Position numbers and translations under genes: made by a program. The notes under the pieces were generated by a model. It was not told where the DNA came from. It was given only the letters and a program-made list of their open reading frames with translations, and ran no database searches. A DNA stretch of 64,000 nucleotides from UBA685 sp049890215 (GTDB lineage: Bacteria > Pseudomonadota > Alphaproteobacteria > Puniceispirillales > Puniceispirillaceae), in assembly GCA_049890215.1 (NCBI GenBank), contig JBMHBX010000049.1, forward strand, positions 1 to 64,000. Direction: 5' to 3'. Positions within the stretch are counted from its first letter, which is position 1; each line of letters starts with the position of its first letter. This document shows, piece after piece, positions 42,784 to 51,989 of the stretch.

Positions 42784-43714
42784 CAGCGCTTGTACCAGTT
42801 TCATCTTGCTCTTCAGCAGCTGCTTTTAAGTCAAAACGTGATAAGAAACCAACGGCAACAAAAATAGAAGAATAGGTCCCAATCGTCACGCCCCATAAAA
42901 GCGCAATCGCAAAATCACGAAGAACAGCGCCACCAAAAATAATAATGGCAATCAGCGCAAGCGCTGTTGTGACAGATGTCATGACAGTACGTGACAGTGT
43001 CTCATTCAAAGAAATATTCAAAATTTCCTTCTGGTCCTGAGATTTATAGCGCCTTAAATTTTCGCGTACCCGGTCAAAAACAACGACTGTGTCATTGATA
43101 GAATAACCTGCGATGGTCAAAATGGCTGCCACAGTGGCAAGATTAAATTCAAAAGAGGTCAGCGCAAATAAGCCAATTGTTGATAAAATATCATGTCCCA
43201 GTGCCAGAATCGCCGCGATAGAAAATTGCCATTCAAAACGGAACCAAATATAGACCATAATCGCACCAAGGGCGCATAGTACTGCCAGAATACCCTTTTC
43301 TTTTAATTCTGCACCAACAGTCGGCCCGACAAATTCAGTGCGCCTGACCTCATAATCAGCGCCAAGCGTATTTGTGATTTTATCAAGTGCTTCGATTTGT
43401 GCTTTTTCATCACCTTCCTGGCGTTGCACACGAATAAGAACATCTGTTTCTGACCCAAAGCTCTGGATTGATACCTCACCAAGACCCAGACCACCTAAGT
43501 CACGGCGCAATGATGCAACATCAGCCTGAGTTTGTGATGTGCGTGCCTCAAGCAGGATACCACCTTTGAAATCAATGCCTAAATTGAGGCCCTGAAGCAA
43601 AAACACGCCAATCGCGCCAAGCAATAACAAAGACGAGAACAGAGCTGCGATTTTATTTTTACCCTGAAAATCAATCGCTGTGTTTTCAGGAACAATCTTC
43701 AAACGAAACGTCAT
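42776..43714 (-). CDS. secF: protein translocase subunit SecF
   Basis: SecF, with SecD, uses the proton gradient to pull preproteins through SecYEG. From the ATG at 43714 (AGGA and GGAG upstream) it is 312 residues with six membrane helices, the family start MTFRLKIVPENT and GIDFKGG, the periplasmic P1 domain, and YSINDTVVVFDRVRENLR. It begins 15 bp after the secD stop codon and overlaps the MTH938-family gene slightly. Longer reading to 43768 would overlap secD and lacks a better ribosome-binding site. Confidence 0.94.
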   Translation of the reverse strand: MTFRLKIVPENTAIDFQGKNKIAALFSSLLLLGAIGVFLLQGLNLGIDFKGGILLEARTSQTQADVASLRRDLGGLGLGEVSIQSFGSETDVLIRVQRQEGDEKAQIEALDKITNTLGADYEVRRTEFVGPTVGAELKEKGILAVLCALGAIMVYIWFRFEWQFSIAAILALGHDILSTIGLFALTSFEFNLATVAAILTIAGYSINDTVVVFDRVRENLRRYKSQDQKEILNISLNETLSRTVMTSVTTALALIAIIIFGGAVLRDFAIALLWGVTIGTYSSIFVAVGFLSRFDLKAAAEEQDETGTSADV

Positions 43715-43728
43715 GATACTCTCCGTTC

Positions 43729-45282
43729 CTACAGGACAATTGATTTGCTGCGGCTGCGTGACAGCCACAAAATAATGATGAGGCGTGTGACCATAATGGC
43801 AGTGAACATGGACGTTACAATCCCAATAGATAAGGTCACAGAAAAGCCCTTAATCGGCCCTGAGCCGAAAATATAGAGGAACAAGGCAGCAAATAAGGTG
43901 GTAAGGTTTGAATCTATAATCGTAGATATTGCACGGCCATAGCCTGCTTCAATCGCTGCTGTTACAGATCTGCCTCGTTTGAGTTCTTCTCTTATACGCT
44001 CAAACACCAGAACATTGGCATCAACCGCCATCCCCATGGTCAGGACAATACCGGCAATACCCGGCAGTGTTAATGTGGCTTGTATGGCTGATAAAGCGCC
44101 AAGTATAAGCACAATATTCATAAGCAACGCGGCAACTGCAAATAAGCCAAATAAGCCATAGGACATGATCATATATCCCATAACGAGAACAAGGCCGACA
44201 ACAGAAGCGATTTGGCCTGCCGCGATCGAATCAGCGCCAAGACCCGGGCCGATAGAGCGCTCTTCAAGAACCACTAATGGGGCTGGCAAAGCCCCTGCCC
44301 GCAAGATCAGAGCGAGCTCATTGGTTTCTGCAACTGAGAAATTACCTGTGATTTGGCCAGAGCCGAAAATTTGCGCTTGGATGGTGGGGGCTGATACCAC
44401 CTGACCATCAAGTACAATCGCAAAAGGCCTGCCGATATTCTCACCTGTCGCTTTGCCGAATTTACGCGCGCCTTCTGCGTTCAGAGAAAAATTCACAGCA
44501 GGTTGGCTATTCTGGTCAAAACCGGCGGTTGCGGTATCCAAGGTTTCTCCACTGACAAGAACACGCTTTTCAACCACATAATAGCTACCGTCACCTGAGG
44601 ATGATTCCATTAAAACAGCGCCCGGGGGCACACGCCCTGAGGCCCGTGCCTCTGTGGCGGTTGTGCGCAAATCAACAAGCTGGAACGTCAATTTAGCAGT
44701 GCGCCCCAAAAGCCTTTTGATTTCTTCTGGATTATCAACACCCGGTAATTGAACAAGAACGCGGCTAGCGCCCTGACGCTGAATAACAGGCTCTTTGGTG
44801 CCATCGGGGTCAAGACGGCGGCGGATGATTTCAATAGATTGCTCAACTGTGTTGGTTTGCAGATTGACTATGCCCTGTTCACTAAAGCGCACATTTGTCT
44901 GCAAGTCGTCTGTTTCAATGAGAAAATCACTGCCAAGGGCGCGCAAAGCATCATCACGAATGGTCGCGCCTTTGTCATCGCGCAATGAGAAGCTTAACAC
45001 ACCGTCGGCCACATCCAATTGCTTAAAGCGAATGCGCGCTTCGCGAAACTCAAGGCGAAGTGATTCACTAATGCTTTCCAATCTTTCGGTTTGAACAGCC
45101 TGGCTGTCTACCTGAAGTAACAGATGAGAGCCACCTTGCAAATCAAGGCCAAGATTGATGCTCTGACCTGGCATAAAACCGCCTGTATCCCTGCCGCCTA
45201 TTACATTTGGCGCAGCGTAAATAAAGCCAGCCAGACAAATAATGGCGACAATCAGTTTTTTCCAACCTTCAAATTGCAACAT
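43729..45282 (-). CDS. secD: protein translocase subunit SecD
   Basis: The 517-residue partner of SecF has a first membrane helix (KLIVAIICLAGFIYAAPNV), GLDLQGGSHLLLQVD, a large periplasmic domain, and five more helices with GMAVDANVLVFERIREELKRG. The conserved aspartate in DANVL is intact. yajC lies 120 bp upstream on the same strand, separated by a terminator-like hairpin. This is the canonical yajC-secD-secF arrangement. Confidence 0.95.
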   Translation of the reverse strand: MLQFEGWKKLIVAIICLAGFIYAAPNVIGGRDTGGFMPGQSINLGLDLQGGSHLLLQVDSQAVQTERLESISESLRLEFREARIRFKQLDVADGVLSFSLRDDKGATIRDDALRALGSDFLIETDDLQTNVRFSEQGIVNLQTNTVEQSIEIIRRRLDPDGTKEPVIQRQGASRVLVQLPGVDNPEEIKRLLGRTAKLTFQLVDLRTTATEARASGRVPPGAVLMESSSGDGSYYVVEKRVLVSGETLDTATAGFDQNSQPAVNFSLNAEGARKFGKATGENIGRPFAIVLDGQVVSAPTIQAQIFGSGQITGNFSVAETNELALILRAGALPAPLVVLEERSIGPGLGADSIAAGQIASVVGLVLVMGYMIMSYGLFGLFAVAALLMNIVLILGALSAIQATLTLPGIAGIVLTMGMAVDANVLVFERIREELKRGRSVTAAIEAGYGRAISTIIDSNLTTLFAALFLYIFGSGPIKGFSVTLSIGIVTSMFTAIMVTRLIIILWLSRSRSKSIVL

Positions 45283-45324
45283 GATAACCCAAACCCTGAA
45301 TTTGTCTCAGACAATCAAACCTGT

Positions 45325-45368
45325 AAAAACGGCCCGGATATCTGAACAGGCCACCATAGTGGGGCCGT
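45325..45368 (-). terminator. terminator-like hairpin between yajC and secD
   Basis: On the reverse strand ACGGCCC pairs with GGGCCGT around an inner CCAC/GTGG hairpin, followed by five T. It lies just downstream of yajC and ahead of secD, so it could partly end yajC transcripts or attenuate secDF. Confidence 0.5.
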
Positions 45369-45402
45369 CTCAGACATCCATTCAAGGCCGTGAAAGCAAG
45401 TG

Positions 45403-45714
45403 CTATGCGTCTTTTTTCTCAACTGCGGCGATCATTGTGCGCACAATTTCAACCTGAACATCTTTGGCGATTTCAACCTGAACAGAATCAGCGCCTTCTA
45501 CAGATTTCACAATTTTGCCACGAAGGCCGCCAGATGTGGTGATTTTATCACCTTTCACAACATTCATGACAAGCTCACGATGCGCTTTGGCGCGCTTTTG
45601 TTGTGGGCGGATCAAGAAGAAATAAAAAATACCGAAAATAAGAACAAATGGCAAAAGTTGGGCGGTCATAGAGGCGCCGCCGGCTGCTTGTGCGAATGCT
45701 GGACTGATAAACAT
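45403..45714 (-). CDS. yajC: preprotein translocase subunit YajC
   Basis: The 103-residue protein has one membrane helix (MTAQLLPFVLIFGIFYFFLI) and the conserved RPQQKRAKAHRELVMNVVKGDKITTSGGLRGKIV. YajC associates with SecDF. Length is normal for alphaproteobacteria. It is the first gene of the sec operon and is divergent from the DUF815 ATPase gene. Confidence 0.94.
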   Translation of the reverse strand: MFISPAFAQAAGGASMTAQLLPFVLIFGIFYFFLIRPQQKRAKAHRELVMNVVKGDKITTSGGLRGKIVKSVEGADSVQVEIAKDVQVEIVRTMIAAVEKKDA

Positions 45715-45960
45715 ATAGGTCTCCGAAACAGGGCTTTTTTGAGCTGTTGATAACAGGCCCGTCTTTCCTGCAATAGAATGTTATAATTTGCGCCTCACCA
45801 TAACTTGCCTTGCATATTGTTTCAATGTCAAACTAGGGGTTTTCTCAGATAGGTGGCATATCTTGGTTGGCAGACACGCTTTAGACTTGCGCAAGCGTTT
45901 GTATCATGGGCAAAATGCGACCTGCGATTAAAAAATAAGACCACTTTAATGCCAGAGGTT

Positions 45961-46821
45961 ATGATGACTGACCAAGATAATAACCAGTTACTTACACGCA
46001 TTGCCGATGCCCTTGACAGGCTTGCCCCTCCTGCAGAGCCTGAGGGCCCTTTGGCAGACGCAGATGGTTATATATGGCATAGCGCTTTAGCACGTTGTGA
46101 GCCTGTTAATGCCATCAGCCGCATGCCACTTTCGACTTTGCGCGGCATTGATACACAAATCGACAGGTTGCTTGAAAATACCAAAGCATTTGCAGAAGGC
46201 CGGCTTGCCAATAACGCTTTATTGTGGGGCGCCAGAGGCACAGGCAAATCATCACTGATAAAAGCCATTCATGGCGCACTTCAAAAGCAGGGATATCAAT
46301 TGGCGATTGTAGAAATTGCCAGAGATGATATTGCAGATTTGCCAAGGTTAATGACATATCTTGGCAAACAAAAAGGCCGTTATATTGTCTTTTGTGATGA
46401 TCTTGCCTTTGAAGGTGCTGAATCAAGCTATAAGGCGTTAAAGGCCGCGCTTGAAGGTGGCTTGTCTGGTCGCCCTGAAAATATCGTCTTTTATGCCTCT
46501 TCAAACCGCCGCCATCTGATGGCACGCCAGATGATAGATAATGAACGCTCTTCAGCCATTAATCCCTCAGAGGCCATAGAAGAAAAAATCTCTTTATCAG
46601 ACCGCTTCGGGCTATGGATTGGGTTTCACAGTATTGATCAAGATGGCTATCTTGATATTGTCGCAACTTATCTGGCGTATTACCAATTGCCAACATCAAT
46701 TGAAGATTGCCGGCAGGAGGCGCTGCAATGGGCCATGGAACGTGGCAACAGATCAGGCAGAACCGCCTTTCAATTCATCATACATCTTGCCGCAAAGCTA
46801 GATATTAAGATTGAATTGTAA
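45961..46821 (+). CDS. DUF815 AAA-type ATPase
   Basis: About 286 residues from the ATG pair at 45961/45964, which follows an AGAGG. The protein has Walker A WGARGTGKSSLIKA, Walker B IVFCDDLAFEG and the DUF815 marks ENIVFYASSNRRHL, ERSSAINPSEAIEEKISLSDRFGLWIGF. The biochemical role of the family is unknown; a loader or remodeller for a partner protein is plausible. It sits between the LysM/M23 gene and yajC, its usual place in alphaproteobacteria, here divergent from yajC. Confidence 0.88.
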   Translation: MMTDQDNNQLLTRIADALDRLAPPAEPEGPLADADGYIWHSALARCEPVNAISRMPLSTLRGIDTQIDRLLENTKAFAEGRLANNALLWGARGTGKSSLIKAIHGALQKQGYQLAIVEIARDDIADLPRLMTYLGKQKGRYIVFCDDLAFEGAESSYKALKAALEGGLSGRPENIVFYASSNRRHLMARQMIDNERSSAINPSEAIEEKISLSDRFGLWIGFHSIDQDGYLDIVATYLAYYQLPTSIEDCRQEALQWAMERGNRSGRTAFQFIIHLAAKLDIKIEL

Positions 46822-46852
46822 GGACCTGTTTTATATTATTTTTTCGGCCTTA

Positions 46853-47854
46853 TTACGATTTTATGATATCATGAGGGTTTATGGGACGGCGTGACTGCCT
46901 GACTTCGAAATGAAGCTGTGGCCTTGTCACCCTGCCCGTCTGACCAACCGTGCCAACAATCTGACCGGCCCCCAAGACGTCACCTTCGGCAACGCGAATT
47001 TCATCCAGATGGGCATAGGCTGTGATATAACCGCCATCATGTTTTATCAAAATCATAGAGCCAAATGATTTCAAATTGCGGCCAATATAGGCCACTGTGC
47101 CAGGGGCAGAAGCCTGGACCGCTGCGCCTGCATTTGCGCCAATATTGACCCCGTCATTATGAATGCCTTTGCCGGCAGGTCCAAAATCCTGAATGATTTC
47201 ACCTTCAAGCGGCCATGTAAATGACTCACCTGAGGCAAAAGATGGTGCCACAAAATTCTTTCTTGGCTGATTTGCTTTTGGAATATCAACCTGTCTGCTA
47301 TTTGCCTGCGCAATGGTCGTCACAGGCTTTGCTGCGGGTCTTGCAAGCGCTGTATCAACACCTTTGGAGCCATCAAGCACTGAAAAATCATGCGTATCAG
47401 GAATAAGAAGCTTTTGGCCCTGCACGAGCTGATAAGGTTCTTGCAACTCATTAAGCTCAGCCAAATGAAACTGGCTTACGGCATAGCGTTGCGAAATAAG
47501 ATAAAGGTTATCAGAAGCGCTTACTACATGTTCGCGTGGCGGTGTAATGGCCAGAGATTGCCCGGCTGATATCGCAAAAGGCGCCACAAGGTCATTATCA
47601 GCGATTAAAGATTGCGGTGTGACCTGATAGCGTGTGGCTAGGCTGTATATTGTGTCACCTTGTTCAGCAATGATGGTTCGGCTGACAGGAATAGGCGCTC
47701 TTTCAACACGTTTGCCGCCAATTTCAACTGGCGCAGGGGTTTTTCTTGTCAAAGACAAATCTGGCAGATCTATCTCCGGCAGGCTGAGGCTACGCCCCTC
47801 ACATGCTGATAATAGCAATAAGGCCGTCACAGACAGAGCAAATTGTTTTATCAT
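46853..47854 (-). CDS. LysM/M23 lipoprotein, probably catalytically inactive (NlpD-like)
   Basis: The 333-residue protein has a lipobox LLSAC, two LysM domains (EQGDTIYSLATRYQVTPQSL and SASDNLYLISQRYAVSQFHL) and a C-terminal M23 domain. In active LytM enzymes the zinc is held by HxxxD and HxH; here the first reads HNDGVN with Asn for Asp, and the second reads PQLHFE with Gln for the first His. Such loss marks the NlpD/EnvC group that activates cell-separation amidases instead of cutting peptidoglycan. It is cotranscribed after pcm with a four-base overlap. An amidase partner is not in the window. Confidence 0.87.
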   Translation of the reverse strand: MIKQFALSVTALLLLSACEGRSLSLPEIDLPDLSLTRKTPAPVEIGGKRVERAPIPVSRTIIAEQGDTIYSLATRYQVTPQSLIADNDLVAPFAISAGQSLAITPPREHVVSASDNLYLISQRYAVSQFHLAELNELQEPYQLVQGQKLLIPDTHDFSVLDGSKGVDTALARPAAKPVTTIAQANSRQVDIPKANQPRKNFVAPSFASGESFTWPLEGEIIQDFGPAGKGIHNDGVNIGANAGAAVQASAPGTVAYIGRNLKSFGSMILIKHDGGYITAYAHLDEIRVAEGDVLGAGQIVGTVGQTGRVTRPQLHFEVRQSRRPINPHDIIKS

Positions 47855-48495
47855 GACAAGGTTGTTCCTTTAACCATTGGGACAAAACGGACGTCCATTA
47901 TGGTATCTTGCTGATATCCGGTTGCAAGTTTTTTTATACAAACAAGCTGTTCTGCGCCTGCTTTTCCCACCGGACCAACAAAGATGCCGCCTTCTTTGAG
48001 CTGATCTAGCAAAATTGTCGGCACTTCGTCACTTTGACAGGCTGTTATGATACGGTCGAAAGGCGCTGCCTCAGGCCATCCGATGTGACCATCACTATGA
48101 CGCAATGTCACATTTGTGATACGAAGTGATTTAATGCGCAAATCAGCATCTACAAATAATGGCCGCAGACGTTCAACCGAATAAACACGGCGCGCCAGAT
48201 AAGATAACACACATGCCTGATAACCCGTGCCAGTACCTATTTCAAGAACACGGTGACCGGGCTGAATATCAAGCGCCACCAGTGAGGAGGCAATCACAAA
48301 TGGCTGGCTGATGGTCTGTCCAAATGCGATCGGTAATGAGGCATTTTCATAAGCGTGAGCGCGCAACGCTTTTGGCAGAAACGCTTCGCGCGGAACACGT
48401 TCTATGGCGGCTAAAATTTGTGAATCAAGAATCGCTTGTGCACGTAATTTCATAATAAGCTGCGCTTTGGCAGCCATTAGATCATCATCAACCAT
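47851..48495 (-). CDS. pcm: protein-L-isoaspartate O-methyltransferase
   Basis: Pcm methylates L-isoaspartyl residues in aged proteins to start their repair. The 214-residue protein shows PREAFLP, the family signature ASLPIAFGQTISQPFVIA, SAM motif VLEIGTGTGYQACVLSYLA, and GGIFVGPVGK. It follows surE by eight bases and precedes the LysM/M23 gene with a four-base overlap, giving the classical surE-pcm-nlpD-like order. Confidence 0.94.
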   Translation of the reverse strand: MVDDDLMAAKAQLIMKLRAQAILDSQILAAIERVPREAFLPKALRAHAYENASLPIAFGQTISQPFVIASSLVALDIQPGHRVLEIGTGTGYQACVLSYLARRVYSVERLRPLFVDADLRIKSLRITNVTLRHSDGHIGWPEAAPFDRIITACQSDEVPTILLDQLKEGGIFVGPVGKAGAEQLVCIKKLATGYQQDTIMDVRFVPMVKGTTLS

Positions 48496-48503
48496 TATCT
48501 AAC

Positions 48504-49259
48504 TTATCTTTGCATATGATCGCTATCAACAAGGTGATATTGTTTTTGTTGGCGATGATCTGTTTGATCCATCATAAGAGGCGTTATGCTGACATAGCCT
48601 TGCTGCAAGGCGTCTCTGTCACTATTGGCAGTCGGTGTATCAGATATTTGCATAGGGCCAATACGATAATGATGAGGTGTTTTTGCCTGATAAATAATAT
48701 CTCCCAATTTGTGATGGTCTGTCGCGCAAGGATACAGGCCTTTGATACGTCCACTTGATAATCTGGGAAAATTCACATTCAAAACAGTTTTTTTGCGCGG
48801 CAAATTGGCAATGGCATAGCGAAGCGCCATATCACCTGCTTCTAAGGCAGGTCCAAAATCCTCTTTGGTATCACCGCCATCCTGGCTAAAGGCAATGGCC
48901 GGAATATCGTTAATAGCTGCCTCAAATGCGGCCCCGATCGTGCCTGAATAGCCAATATCATCGCCAACATTGGCGCCATGGTTAATGCCTGACAAGACAA
49001 GGTCTGGTAAATTATCTTTCATGACCACGCCAAGCCCAAGCAGTACGCAATCAGCAGGTGTGCCTGAACAAATAAAGCGCCCTTCTGAGATTTCTGCCAG
49101 ATGAATATCTTGCTTCAAAGTGAGTGAGCGCCCTGCCCCTGAACGATTATCGGCAGGCGCGATAATGGTAATGTCATTTGCATAAGCACGCGCTAAATCT
49201 GCCAGTAGAGACAGGCCGTAAGCATCTATGCCGTCATCATTTGTAATCAGAATGCGCAT
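48504..49259 (-). CDS. surE: 5'/3'-nucleotidase SurE
   Basis: SurE dephosphorylates nucleoside 5'- and 3'-monophosphates and short polyphosphate. The 251-residue protein has the N-terminal metal site TNDDGIDAYGL, the APADNRSGAGRS loop, CSGTPADCVLLGL and SGINHGANVGDDIGYSGTIGAA. Length and motifs are complete. It follows serS by 35 bp in the same operon. Confidence 0.95.
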   Translation of the reverse strand: MRILITNDDGIDAYGLSLLADLARAYANDITIIAPADNRSGAGRSLTLKQDIHLAEISEGRFICSGTPADCVLLGLGVVMKDNLPDLVLSGINHGANVGDDIGYSGTIGAAFEAAINDIPAIAFSQDGGDTKEDFGPALEAGDMALRYAIANLPRKKTVLNVNFPRLSSGRIKGLYPCATDHHKLGDIIYQAKTPHHYRIGPMQISDTPTANSDRDALQQGYVSITPLMMDQTDHRQQKQYHLVDSDHMQR

Positions 49260-49294
49260 TATCTTTTTATGACCGCTACGGCCCTTTTTTATCC

Positions 49295-50581
49295 TTAGTC
49301 TTGTGGCACTAACCTGTCGGTTCCCATATAGCGATGAAGTATGTCTGGCAAAATGATGGTGCCATCAGATTGTTGTCCATTTTCCAATACAGCTATCATG
49401 GTGCGCCCGATTGCCAGACCTGACCCATTTAATGTATGCAAAAACTCAGTCTCACCACCTGCCTGACGCCTCATCCTTGCTTTCATGCGGCGTGCCTGAA
49501 ACGGTCCACAATTTGAACAAGAGGAAATTTCGCGATACATACCGCGTCCTTCATCCTGACCTGGCAGCCATACTTCGATATCATAAGTTTGCTGGGCTGA
49601 GAAACCAGTATCACCTGAACATAGCTTCATGACACGGTAATGGAGACCCAGTTTCTGCAAAATAGCCTCTGCGCAAGATGTCATGCGCTCAAGCTCTTGC
49701 GCAGACTCCTCAGGGCTTACAATTGATACCATCTCTACTTTTGAGAATTGATGTTGACGTATCATGCCTCTTGTATCACGTCCGGCTGACCCTGCCTCAG
49801 CACGAAAACATGGTGTATAAGCGGTCAAGCGCATTGGCAGGCTGTCTGATTCAACAATGCTGTTAGATACCAGATTTGTGAGTGGTACTTCTGCTGTGGG
49901 AATCAGCCATTTATCATCTTCCACACGATACAGATCTTCGGCAAATTTCGGCAATTGACCTGTTCCTGTCATGGTCGATGTGCTGACAATGGCAGGTGGC
50001 AAGGTTTCTGAATAGCCAAATTCACTTGTATGTGTGTCAAGCATCATAGCGGCCAAAGCACGTTCAAGGCGCGCCATTTGCCCTTTGAGCACCACAAAAC
50101 GAGCGCCTGATAATTTTGCCGCCATGGCAAAATCCATCTGCCCTAATCCTTCGCCTAAAGAGACGTGATCTTGCGGTGTAAAATCAAATGATGGCTTATC
50201 GCCCACAACGCGTATAAGCGCATTATCATCTTCATCATCACCCTGAGGGACACTGTCATCCAATATGTTAGGCAATGACATCAAATGATCTGTCAATTCT
50301 TGCGCCAGAGCGGCTTCTTCTGCTTCTTTTTGCGGTGTTTGCGCTTTGATTGCCGCTACCTCTGCCATTAAGTCAGACGCATCGTCTCCTTTGGATTTTG
50401 CCATTCCAATTTGCTTTGATACATCATTGCGCCGCGACTGCAGGCTTTGTAATTCTGTTTGCAAGGCGCGTCTTTTGGTATCAATTTCGATGATAGACGC
50501 GGCACTGGCAGGCAAACCCCTTTTGGCCAAAGCAGCATCAAACACTTCAGGGAATTCACGGATAAACCGAATATCATGCAT
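49295..50581 (-). CDS. serS: seryl-tRNA synthetase
   Basis: The 428-residue class II synthetase has an N-terminal coiled-coil arm for the long variable arm of tRNA-Ser (about residues 30-110), then the catalytic core with LIPTAEVPLTNLVSN (motif 1 area), FRAEAGSAGRDTRGMIRQHQF (motif 2, cited in part), and NGSGLAIGRTMIAVLENGQ (motif 3). A tRNA-Ser gene occurs at 13.5 kb in the same window. The gene lies between tatC and surE. Confidence 0.95.
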   Translation of the reverse strand: MHDIRFIREFPEVFDAALAKRGLPASAASIIEIDTKRRALQTELQSLQSRRNDVSKQIGMAKSKGDDASDLMAEVAAIKAQTPQKEAEEAALAQELTDHLMSLPNILDDSVPQGDDEDDNALIRVVGDKPSFDFTPQDHVSLGEGLGQMDFAMAAKLSGARFVVLKGQMARLERALAAMMLDTHTSEFGYSETLPPAIVSTSTMTGTGQLPKFAEDLYRVEDDKWLIPTAEVPLTNLVSNSIVESDSLPMRLTAYTPCFRAEAGSAGRDTRGMIRQHQFSKVEMVSIVSPEESAQELERMTSCAEAILQKLGLHYRVMKLCSGDTGFSAQQTYDIEVWLPGQDEGRGMYREISSCSNCGPFQARRMKARMRRQAGGETEFLHTLNGSGLAIGRTMIAVLENGQQSDGTIILPDILHRYMGTDRLVPQD

Positions 50582-50613
50582 CAGGGCATCCTCTTGTAAA
50601 ACAGATAGAATAA

Positions 50614-51429
50614 TTAATTATCTGGCATGTCATCTTTTGAAATAAAACGCGCCGCTATGATGGATAATTCATATAGCAAAATCACAGGCACTGCCAGCAA
50701 GACTTGTGAGATAACATCAGGCGGGGTGAGGATTGCTGCGGCGATAAAAGCAAGCAGAATGGCATATTTCCGCCCTGCTGCAAGACCATCAGCTGAGGCA
50801 ATGCCAACTTTCACCAAAAGAAGCAAAATCACCGGCAATTCAAAAGACAAGCCAAAGGCAAACATCAGGCGCATAACAAGTGACAGATATTCGCTTATGC
50901 GCGGCTCTACTTCGATAGGCAAAGCGCCCTGCCCGCCAATTGTCTCAAAAGAGATAAAAAACTGCCAGGCTAGCGGTATCACCAGATAATAGACCATGGC
51001 AGCGCCAAGAACGAATAATAAAGGCGTGGCCAGTAAAAAGGGCAAAAACGCCCCTTTTTCGTTTTTGTATAAAGCCGGGGCCACAAACTTCCAAAGCTGC
51101 ACCAGTAAAAGCGGAAAGGTTATGCATAGGGAGGTGAAAAACGCGACTTTTATCTGTGTGAAAAAACCCTCATGAAGGCCGGTAAAAATCATGCGACCGC
51201 CGCGCTCAAGAAGAACGTCAGCAAGAGGCGCTTGCAGGAACACATAAACAATATCTGCGATCGATTGAGAGCCTTCGCCAAAAGGCCTTACCATGCAGAT
51301 GATAAACATCACAATGAAACCGCCAAACACAATGCCAATACGGTTTCGCAACTCAGTCAGGTGCTCAATTAGGCTCATTTCACCTAGTGAGGCTTCATTG
51401 GCTTCACGTTTTGTTGAGTCTGCCATCAC
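50614..51429 (-). CDS. tatC: Sec-independent protein translocase TatC
   Basis: TatC is the signal-peptide receptor of the twin-arginine system. The 271-residue protein has six membrane helices, the N-terminal cytoplasmic MSLIEHLTELRNRI, the conserved FTGLHEGFFTQIKVAFF region, and MRLMFAFGLSFELPVIL. It follows tatB by three bases. The first residues before MSLIEH are polar and variable, so the exact start may be a few codons later. Confidence 0.95.
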   Translation of the reverse strand: MMADSTKREANEASLGEMSLIEHLTELRNRIGIVFGGFIVMFIICMVRPFGEGSQSIADIVYVFLQAPLADVLLERGGRMIFTGLHEGFFTQIKVAFFTSLCITFPLLLVQLWKFVAPALYKNEKGAFLPFLLATPLLFVLGAAMVYYLVIPLAWQFFISFETIGGQGALPIEVEPRISEYLSLVMRLMFAFGLSFELPVILLLLVKVGIASADGLAAGRKYAILLAFIAAAILTPPDVISQVLLAVPVILLYELSIIAARFISKDDMPDN

Positions 51430-51432
51430 CTT

Positions 51433-51888
51433 CTACCCTTTTTTCGCTGATTTTTTGGCAGCTGGCTTTTTAGCGGCTGGCTTTTTTGAGGCACCCTTTT
51501 TTGACGTGGCCTTTTTCACAGGTGCTTTTTGGACTGCTTTTTTCGTCTTTGGCGATGTTGGCGCTATTGTCTTCAAATCATCAGTCACATCATCAAAATC
51601 AGCTGAGGATTTCACATCTTCAGCCATTTGCTTCAGATCACTGTCAATCAGATTTGCCATCTCATCGAAATTGCCGGACTTCACATCCTGCATCATTGAT
51701 TTCATATCCTGAAGTTCTTCGTCACGAGCAACATCTTCAAGACTGGTTGTAAACTCACTTGCCATAGAACGCGCTTTTCGCATGAATTGCGAAAAACTGC
51801 GTAAAATGCGAGGCATGTCTTTTGGCCCAACCACAAGCATTAGCACAATGGCGACCATTAAGAATTCTTGCCAACCTAGATCAAACAT
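51433..51888 (-). CDS. tatB: Sec-independent protein translocase TatB with Lys/Ala-rich tail
   Basis: The 151-residue subunit has the short membrane helix MFDLGWQEFLMVAIVLMLVVGPKD, the amphipathic helix starting PRILRSFSQFMRKARSMASEF, an acidic middle (about 65-105) and a C-terminal tail of about 40 residues made almost only of Lys, Ala, Pro and Ser, with units such as KKPAAKKPAAKKSAKK. The tail resembles histone H1-like tails and is unusual for TatB. It lies between tatA and tatC. Confidence 0.9.
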   Translation of the reverse strand: MFDLGWQEFLMVAIVLMLVVGPKDMPRILRSFSQFMRKARSMASEFTTSLEDVARDEELQDMKSMMQDVKSGNFDEMANLIDSDLKQMAEDVKSSADFDDVTDDLKTIAPTSPKTKKAVQKAPVKKATSKKGASKKPAAKKPAAKKSAKKG

Positions 51889-51989
51889 CTTGCACCCTCA
51901 AAAAGCGACCTCATCTAAACAAAATATGGGAAGCATCACAATCAGTGATACTCCCTCACAGATGAAGCTTTGCACCATTATGATGTTAT

